Notes under the pieces: model-generated | Database searches by the model: none | What the model was told of the DNA's origin: nothing | The model's input: only the letters and a program-made list of their open reading frames with translations | Part shown: positions 57,480 to 64,000 of the stretch, in pieces | Position numbering within the stretch: the stretch's first letter is position 1 | Layout: the number at the start of each line of letters is the position of its first letter | Origin: Forficula auricularia | Lineage: Eukaryota; Arthropoda; Insecta; Dermaptera; Forficulidae | NCBI GenBank assembly: GCA_024734495.1 | Contig: JALMQS010000428.1 | Coordinates: 53,971-117,970 of the forward strand | Reading direction: 5' to 3' | Length of the DNA stretch: 64,000 nucleotides | Translations under genes and position numbers: made by a program

Positions 57480-57860
57480 GTGAACGGGGGACTTACTGGT
57501 CGTCGTAGACGAATCCGGCCCGCGTGGTGCTCGCATAGAGCCCAAGGCCGAACATCGCTATGGCGAATTCGGCATAGTATCCCCGCCGCCACCAGGCTGT
57601 CGGCTCGTCAGGTGGTGATGGTGGCGGCGGTGGGGCCGTCACCAGGCCCCGACGGTGCGTGTCCCGTCGAATGGCCGTGGGGGGGTTGTTACGTCGGGGC
57701 CGAATCGCGGACCGATTTCAAGAGCCAAGAAGTGTTCGATAGCGAGACGCGCGGTTCACTGGTGGCCCAGCATCCTCGCACCCTCCATCTCTTGGTCCAC
57801 CAGTTGGCAGCCCTGCGCAGCAGCCAACGCGTCCACCTAGCACCCCCACTTAACATATTC
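57480..57860. other. GC-rich, CpG-dense island
   Basis: About 380 bases with strikingly high GC and CpG compared with AT-rich surroundings. It contains the TMTC-like exon. It may mark a 5' exon or promoter-proximal region, or recently acquired DNA. Confidence 0.7.
57497..57717 (-). CDS. Exon resembling N-terminus of TMTC protein (partial)
   Basis: On the minus strand a frame open from 57717 reads through a proline-rich stretch (APPPPPSPPDEP) to AWWRRGYYAEFAIAMFGLGL and then YASTTRAGFVYDD. It stops at a donor GACGACCA|GTAAGTCC (exon end 57497, phase 2). A hydrophobic helix followed by GFVYDD is how TMTC O-mannosyltransferases begin: first membrane helix, then the luminal YDD/FDD acidic motif of GT-C enzymes. 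These act in the ER on cadherins. No in-frame ATG precedes the helix within the open stretch, so an upstream exon is likely. The next exon (toward lower coordinates) was not found. Confidence 0.5.
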
Positions 57861-58032
57861 TAGACTGGGAACCAACCGAGAAGTCAACCCGTTCACCTGA
57901 TGGAATTTGAAGAAAGGAGGAGCATGGTGGCTCTTTGAATGAAACATGGGAAACGGATCTTGATACTATTAATACTATTTTTATTATAGAGCCAAGGAAA
58001 TAAATAATAAAAATAATTTTTAGAAAAAAAAA

Positions 58033-59226
58033 CCGACTTCATAAAAATTAAATTCAAAAATTAAAATAATAAGAACTCAAAAATCAAATAAAATGCACTA
58101 AAGGGTATAAAATAATTATCTTATTTAGTTACAACTAAACGATGAAATTGTTAAATGAAATCACTTTTTGAAGTCGGTGCCATACATATACATTTTATGA
58201 ATCGCACTCGACGGATCTTAGTACGCTTGGCGTGTAATGAAGACAACATCGCGTAAGCTCGCTTATATACGTTTGTTTAGCACCGACTTCAAAAAGTGAT
58301 TTCATGTAACAATTTCATCGTTTAGTTGTAACTGAAATAAGATAATTATTTTATACCTTTTAGTGCATTTTATTTTATTTTTGAGTTCTTATTATTTTAC
58401 TTGTTGCATTTAATTTTTTTAAAGTCTGTTTTTTTTCTAAAAATTATTTTTATTTTTTCTTTTTAGTGATGTTAAGAATAGTGACTTATGATAATACCTT
58501 GCATGCATCTCGTAAGAGAAAGATTCGGGCGAAGGAATCAGAAATTGATAATAAAATTCAATTCATAAATAGAGAAATTATCTCGAAACGTTAGCGGGTT
58601 TTAAATGAACGTTTTAAGATTGTTTTTTTATAAAATATTTTATTTATTATAATTTCGATTATTTGCACATAAGAATTGGAGATTTCAGTTATTTTGTCAT
58701 TGATCATATCATCAGAACTTGCCCAAATTAATATGGGACTACCCCTAAGGTTCCCTCTTTCCAATAAAAAAGAATCATTGAAATCGGTCCATAAACAAAG
58801 AAGTTATACGCAAACATGCATAACAAAAAAGCTCCGATGCCAATGAAATTTATACGAGACTGAACCCAATGCAAAAAAAATCATCAAAATCGGTCCACAT
58901 GGTAAAAAGAAATCGGCGAACAAACATCATCAGAACTTGACTAAATTAATATGTGACTACCCCTAAGGTATCCCCTTTCCAATAAAAAAAGAATCATCGA
59001 AATCGGTCCATAAACAAAGAAGTTATGCGTGAACATACATAACAAAAAAGGTCCAATACCAATGAAAAAAACGGGACCAATCGGGTACGAGACTGAACCC
59101 ATTGCAAAGAAATCATCCAAATCGGTCCACATGATAAAGAGAAATAAATGTTCAAACACAAAAAACAAAAACAAAAAAAAAACAGACATTCCGTTGAATT
59201 GATAACCTCCTTTTGAAGAATGGTCT
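58033..59226 (-). mobile_element. AACCGACTTC composite foldback element, inverted copy 3
   Basis: Foldback 58033-58430 is followed by the reversed module with an internal duplication (CCCCTAAGGTATCCCCTTTC and AAATCGGTCCATAAACAAAG blocks each appear twice, 58720-58870 and 58930-59110). It ends ACCTCCTTTTGAAGAATGG. Confidence 0.8.
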
Positions 59227-59394
59227 ACCAAGTGAATTTGATAATTTCAAGGGCTCGTTTGATTTTCACAAATAAAAAATAAATAAATAAACTGCAACGG
59301 ATCGTTGCTAAACTTTATCCAAATTCATTTGAAATATTAATATGTTTATTCCTTTATTATTAATCAGATATCACTTGCAATTTGCAGTTCATGT

Positions 59395-59785
59395 CGACTT
59401 TGATTCAAAAATAATTATTGATTCCCATTTAATAATCGAGGAATAACCATTCTACATTGGATTTTTGACGTTTCGGTTATTATTGGTAATCATTGCTGAA
59501 GATATGGAGGAATCGACTTAAAATCAAAAATAGCTATTGATTCTTATCTAAAACTAGAGGAATAACCTTATTGCATTCCATTTCTGATGTTTTGACTATT
59601 AATGGCAACCTCTACTGAAAACGTGAAAGAAAACGTAAAATCAAAAGAGGTTGCCATTAATAGTCAAAACGTCAAAAATAGAATGCAATAAGTTTATTCC
59701 TCTAGTATTAGGTAAGAATCGATCGTTATTTTTGATTTTAAGTCGATTCCTCCATGTCTTCAGATATGGTTACTAATAATAATCG
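59395..59785. repeat. 118-bp repeats in head-to-head orientation
   Basis: Units in the 48.8-kb orientation to ~59640 are followed by inverted units (GGTTGCCATTAATAGTCAAA) to 59785, forming an imperfect palindrome. Confidence 0.75.
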
Positions 59786-59788
59786 AAA

Positions 59789-60531
59789 CTGAAGGTTTTC
59801 TACATTTTATTCGATCGCGACTCTAATGTAGGGAATTTTTGTCAAATATTGAGTGAAAATAATATTTGATCTTATATATTTCTAACTTGAAATAATGATA
59901 TTAAATAAATTTTAATTTTCTCATTAATATATCAAAGAATAATTGATACGTCAACAAGAATTATTTTGACCGCGCTGATTTGAAAAAAAGATATTTTTTT
60001 TCAAATCAGCGCAGTCAAAATAATTCTGTTGACGTATCAATTATTCTTTGATATATTAATGAGAAAATTAAAATTTATTTAATATCATTATTTCAAGTTA
60101 GAAATATATAAGTTCAAATATTATTTTCACTCAATATTTGACAAAAATTCCCTACATTAGAGTCGCGATCGAATAAAATGTAGAAAACCTTCAGTTAATT
60201 AATGGCAGAGCATCTAACATACATGCTAATAGATCTAGCGCTCTGGACTGGGAGATCGAGTATATAACATCTGAGATTTCCAATTCACTCGGTGATCCAT
60301 CCGAATGTCTAGCGGGCTATACGCGAAATGACGTTGGATTGTAGCTAAGTGGATTACATCTTTTTCTCTCTTGGTCCAGACTTAATACTCCGCAGACTCC
60401 AATAGCGTAATCCGCAGTAGTCTCGCGAGATAAACATAAAAATATCTTTTTTCAAATCAGCGCGGTCAAAATAATTCTTGTTGACGTATCAATTATTCTT
60501 TGATATATTAATGAGAAAATTTAAATTTAAA
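59789..60531. mobile_element. Palindromic insertion with 9-bp flanking duplication
   Basis: Two ~200-bp near-perfect arms (59787-59990 and 59997-60196) are followed by 250 unique bases and a third partial arm (60447-60530). TAATCGAAA flanks at 59780-59788 and 60532-60540 interrupt a 118-bp repeat unit whose uninterrupted form is seen at ~60650 (AATAATAATCGAAACG). Nine-base duplications suit Mutator-like elements; the class is an inference. Confidence 0.7.
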
Positions 60532-60756
60532 TAATCGAAACGTCAAAAATCCAATGTAGAATGTTTATTCCTCAGGTAATAGATGATGAGAATCAATGGC
60601 TATTTTTGATTTTAAATTGATTCCTCCATGTTTTCAGATATGATTACCAATAATAATCGAAACGTCAAAAATCCAATGTAGAATGGTTATTCCTCAAGTA
60701 ATAGATGAGAATCAATGGCTATTTTTGATTTTAAGTTGATTCCTCTATATGTTTTC
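60532..60756 (+). repeat. 118-bp repeats, two units
   Basis: CGAAACGTCAAAAATCCAAT and AGTAATAGATGAGAATCAA appear twice. The second unit is interrupted by the LINE at 60757. Confidence 0.8.
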
Positions 60757-61415
60757 TTTGTGTTACTTCTAGTTTATTAGCTATCTTTTCCGTAATGGGC
60801 CATGTTTGAGCTCCATAGATCAAGACCGGTATTACACATGCTTTAAAAATTTTTATTTTGGAGATTAGGTCGATGTTTTTGTTTTTTAAGATGAATTTTA
60901 ATGACCAAAATTTATTCCTTTTTTATTCCTTCCATTTGTTAAGGAGCATCCTTAATATCAAAAGAAAGGATAGAATAAAAAATGAATATATATACAAAAA
61001 AACAAAATTAAAAAATATAACATATTTAATAAAAAAAATTAAAATGGAATTGGGCAGGTCACATAGCCAGACTTAGCGACGAAAGATGGACCAAGATTGT
61101 AACAGAATGGTGGCCTATCGAAGGAAAAAGAAGATGGGGAAGACAACACAAGAGATGGTGTGACGATATTAGGAAGATAGCGGGAAATGAATGGAGCAGA
61201 ACTGCCAGAAGAAGACCGATATGGAAAAGAAAAGGGAGAGGCCTACGCCCAAACGGACTTAGTGCAAAATGAATGAACAATACTTAAATAATATATTATA
61301 CTATACATATAATAATACTAAAATCTTTTTTGTAACTCGGTAGTTCTCTTTTATTTTCTAAATACTGTATAAATATTTACAAAATGTACAAAAAAAGGCT
61401 CAAATAAATAAATAA
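60757..61415 (+). mobile_element. RTE-like LINE with inverted 5' part (twin priming)
   Basis: The minus strand at ~60757-60860 encodes KIFKACVIPVLIYGAQTWPI and KIANKLEVTQRK, the RT thumb region. The plus strand at 61043-61269 encodes the downstream C-terminus (WNWAGHIARLSDERWTKIV, RRWGRQHKRWCDDIRKIAG), ending at the stop near 61271. A 3' tail of (AAATA)n ends at 61415. ATATGTTTTC flanks both sides (60747-60756 and 61416-61425). The region 48690-48810, inverted, preserves the empty site. The two halves point in opposite directions, as twin-primed LINE insertions do. Confidence 0.85.
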
Positions 61416-61425
61416 ATATGTTTTC

Positions 61426-61540
61426 AGCAAAAGTAACGGATAAGAAAACAATGCAGTTGCTATGGTTACTTATAAAATATCCTCCCAAATTTTTAGCATT
61501 TCACAGAGAGAAGCCTATCTATTCTTATTTAAGCTAGGTT
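61426..61540 (-). repeat. Continuation of repeat shared with 48690-48810
   Basis: ACGGATAAGAAAACAATGCA and TTAGCATTTCACAGAGAGA match the inverted 48.7-kb segment and complete the empty-site comparison for the LINE. Confidence 0.8.
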
Positions 61541-63240
61541 ACATACAATATTTATATCATTGTTATCAATGTTAACATCTTTTTGCCTCACTCTGTATAT
61601 TTCGATATCTTTATTTTGACGAATTATTGAGAATATTGTACTCCATTGATACTATAAATATGAAAAGAATCATCTATGTCTAACTAAAACTGATATTAAC
61701 TCAATTTTTTTCAAAATTGGACTTACACCACTTTCAAAATAAACGGTACATATTAAAAAAATCTAATATAAATTTCTTAAAAACTAACCGAAGAGTCCAC
61801 TTGTTTGCGCCCTGATGGCTTGATGTTCTAACCTAAGTGGAAAATTTAAAATGGCTCGGGTGGCCAACTATCATCTATCGTCTTCTGTCTTCAGCTGATC
61901 TTGTTTCTTGAGACTGACGCGAACGCGTACACGAAATATCGATACACGACTAGGTCCAGTTTGGCCTAGAAATACTAATCGAAATGGTCAATATGCGGAT
62001 CTAATACCGAAACCGCGAAAACGAACCGGAAATTAAACATTCGGACGGAACGAGGAAACGCGCCCCAAACCCGAAAGTGAATAGAAAGAAGAGGAAAAAC
62101 ATATCACTCATACAAATTACCTAGCATATAATAATCAGTTTTTCATCGCGCGGTCCTTTGGACCTATTCACGTAAAATAAGTAAAGTAAGCAAGTATAAT
62201 AATCATTTAAAAGATTTCTTATAAAAAATACCAAATTCAAATCTCTCCTCCCACCTGCCTACATGATTTCGAAACGAGCTAAGAAGAGGAGAGTTTAAAT
62301 TGGTTAAAATTAGGATAGGAAACCTACTAGTACATCATAGTATATCCGATCATTGTAGAAGTACAGCGTAAGATTCAAGGATTAATGTGCCCCTGCTGAA
62401 AAAAAGAAACCCTATCGAGCGAACATAGCTAGCCCTACGGCACATCTCTCCAGGACTCTCACCTGTACCCAAGTGGATCAAGAGGCATATGTCCTGTACA
62501 TTCAGGTTTCCAGGAAAGACTACAGTAATGGTCTTTCGAAAAATTATACACAATCACACAGATAGAGGATATAACCAATCTCCATGTATTTGTTGCATAG
62601 ACAATTGAGCCCTCTCGATAGCTGGAGAGCCCTAAATACCTGGCGACCGGGAACCCCTCAACCCGGCATATTCGCGTACCTAAGGGGTTGCTAAAAAAGC
62701 GATACCTACGCCAGACTTACCATCTATACTATGGTATATCTGAGTAGTTCAATTGTCATTGCAACCGATACACAAGACAATCGGAAATATCCGTAATTAA
62801 TAATTAAAAGGCCTAAACCCCCATACATGCATATCGTTGGCGAAGGCGCAGATATATATTCATAAAATCGCCCCCTATATTCTAATTCCTCGCCTAGGAG
62901 GAGTTATATAGCGTTTATAAACTGAATCTAAACTAAAAAGGCATGATTGTAGTTGGTTATTTTAATGTTTAGTAAATGTATGTGTCTGTCGTACCTGAAA
63001 ATAAAATACACAAACACTGCATACCAAAAAGAAAGAAAGGAAAGTAGATAGAAGACCCCTCTAATCCTAGTAGGTATTAGAGAAATACTTTCTCTATACC
63101 TATATGACACATACAATACTAAATATCGTTAGACCAACCACACACCTTTCTATTCTATTAATTCCTAATTTCTAAACATTGAAAACCTTTTTGAAGCTTT
63201 CTTTATTATCATTTTGATAATCAAGAAACGGAGACTGCGA
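61540..63240. other. Unique DNA, partly CpG-containing
   Basis: It has no repeats recognised from elsewhere in the window. 61890-62100 is CpG-richer (GACGCGAACGCGTACACG, GAAACGCGCCCC). Short open frames exist (minus 62350-62553), but none is recognisable. It could be intron or 5' region of a minus-strand gene running toward 57.5 kb. Confidence 0.4.
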
Positions 63241-63263
63241 TGTCCCTCGGTGGTCGGGTATGT

Positions 63264-63386
63264 ATGGATGATGGACGAGTGATTAGCTAAGGAGAGACAT
63301 TCTAACCTAACTCGATCCGGGAAGACAGGATCGAGTTTTACTTACAGCACCAACCTAAAATCACTCATCAAACATCATCCATTACT
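63264..63386. ncRNA. Nested hairpin region
   Basis: Outer stem: ATGGATGATGGACGAGTGAT (63264-63283) pairs with ATCACTCATC...CATCATCCAT (63360-63381), about 20 bp with a small bulge. Inner hairpin: AACTCGATCC/GGATCGAGTT, 10 bp perfect, loop of nine (63309-63337). It could be a structured RNA or a small foldback element. Confidence 0.4.
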
Positions 63387-63921
63387 CAGGAAACAGCCAT
63401 CCTTCCCGTCTCGTAAGGAAAGCTCGCTTGAATGCATGGGTTGCATGAGCATGTGATTAATAATCGAAGTTGTAAGAGTTACTGAAAATCCTATTTTTAC
63501 TAATTTATATTTAATCAAAAAATATTTTCAATAATTACCTAATTTAAAATTTTATAAATTTATTTAAATGAAAAAAAAATGAAATGAATTTAGTTAAAAT
63601 GAAATAAAAATTAAATGAAGTTTATTTTTAATTAAAATTTTTAAAATTATTATTTTTCTTTCTATATTCTGGGGTAATGATGAACACCTGTGTCTGGAAG
63701 AAAAATAGAAAGTCAAACATCCTATGTTCTAAGAAGGCATTCTAACGCCTTTTATTTGTTCTAACTAGCTATCTATGTACGTATATACATATACGTATAA
63801 CCGGGAAAAACTATATTTTAGTAAATATTATAATTTCGAGAAAAATTTAAGAAATCAATTGATCGACCTAAAGAAAGCTAAATGAATATATTCTGCGCCC
63901 CGCATTAATCGAAATACATAC

Positions 63922-63964
63922 ATTCGTTGTAATACTCGACGGTCGGATGCTCGCCATTCTCCAT
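63922..63964 (-). CDS. Candidate 43-nt exon, minus strand
   Basis: A good polypyrimidine tract and acceptor (TTCTTTTGACTTTTGTAG) precede ATGGAGAATGGCGAGCATCC, and a donor GAAT|GTATGTATTT follows. Composition is balanced, unlike the flanks. Read from its ATG it gives MENGEHPTVEYYNE. The alternative frame (GEWRASDRRVLQR) is equally open. It may belong to the same minus-strand gene as the 57.5-kb exon. Confidence 0.35.
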
Positions 63965-64000
63965 CTACAAAAGTCAAAAGAATAAAAATATTAGTATTTC

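Noticed and set aside
58941..59231. Hydrophobic minus-strand frame resembling a membrane protein
   Set aside because: It lies wholly inside the AACCGACTTC composite repeat and is not conserved as a frame in the other copies.
62350..62553. 67-codon minus-strand frame as a gene
   Set aside because: No recognised motif, no splice signals at the ends and no supporting context.

Overview
The window looks like AT-rich nuclear DNA of an arthropod, most likely an insect. There are no bacterial operons. Short GT-AG introns are present, and there are remnants of CR1/Jockey-like and RTE-like LINEs, Penelope-like elements, hAT, Tc1 and Helitron transposons. Repeats beginning AACCGACTTCAAAAAAGG recur and resemble families I associate with insect genomes, especially Lepidoptera. 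I cannot name the species.

The centrepiece is one plus-strand gene or decaying gene, about 15.38-37.60 kb. It has a possible 75-nt first coding exon (15377-15451), a long TE-filled intron, and then a tandem array of about 499-bp units (20.5-37.06 kb). Each unit holds four mini-exons of about 63 nt in phase 0. Three of the four types (A, C, D) encode 21-residue, three-heptad coiled-coil modules. The fourth (B) is broken in every amplified unit by a shifted acceptor and an in-frame stop. I count 26 D exons. Two elements have landed inside the array: a 1.65-kb inverted-repeat element (21061-22714) and a 5'-truncated LINE (27151-~28770). The array ends in ankyrin-repeat exons (37163-37599). A second copy of the ankyrin end and its flank lies at 1-3240, so the gene belongs to a tandem duplication whose other member is mostly outside the window.

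Region by region: 0-3.2 kb, ankyrin pseudogene and duplicated flank. 3.2-6.6 kb, foldback element, RTE-like LINE piece and Penelope copy 1 with a nested foldback composite. 6.56-8.38 kb, Helitron carrying a 118-120-bp tandem array and a very G-rich array. 8.4-12.7 kb, LINE tail, palindromes and foldbacks. 12.7-15.3 kb, Penelope copy 2 interrupted by a 1328-bp hAT with a perfect 8-bp target duplication. 15.4-37.7 kb, the coiled-coil/ankyrin gene. 37.7-43.3 kb, duplicated flank, Helitron-like remnants and foldbacks. 43.3-45 kb, degenerate ~200-bp tandem repeats. 45.1-46.0 kb, Tc1 pseudogene. 46.4-60.7 kb, foldback composites, a 118-bp repeat family, a 603-bp hAT MITE, a hammerhead-like inverted repeat and a GC-rich island. 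That island holds a minus-strand exon resembling the N-terminus of TMTC proteins. 59.8-61.4 kb, a near-perfect palindrome with 9-bp flanking duplications and a LINE with the inverted-5' structure of twin priming. 61.4-64 kb, mostly unique sequence with a structured hairpin region and a candidate minus-strand exon.

Only the mini-exon gene, the TMTC-like exon and perhaps the exon at 63.9 kb look like host genes; most of the rest is mobile or repetitive DNA.
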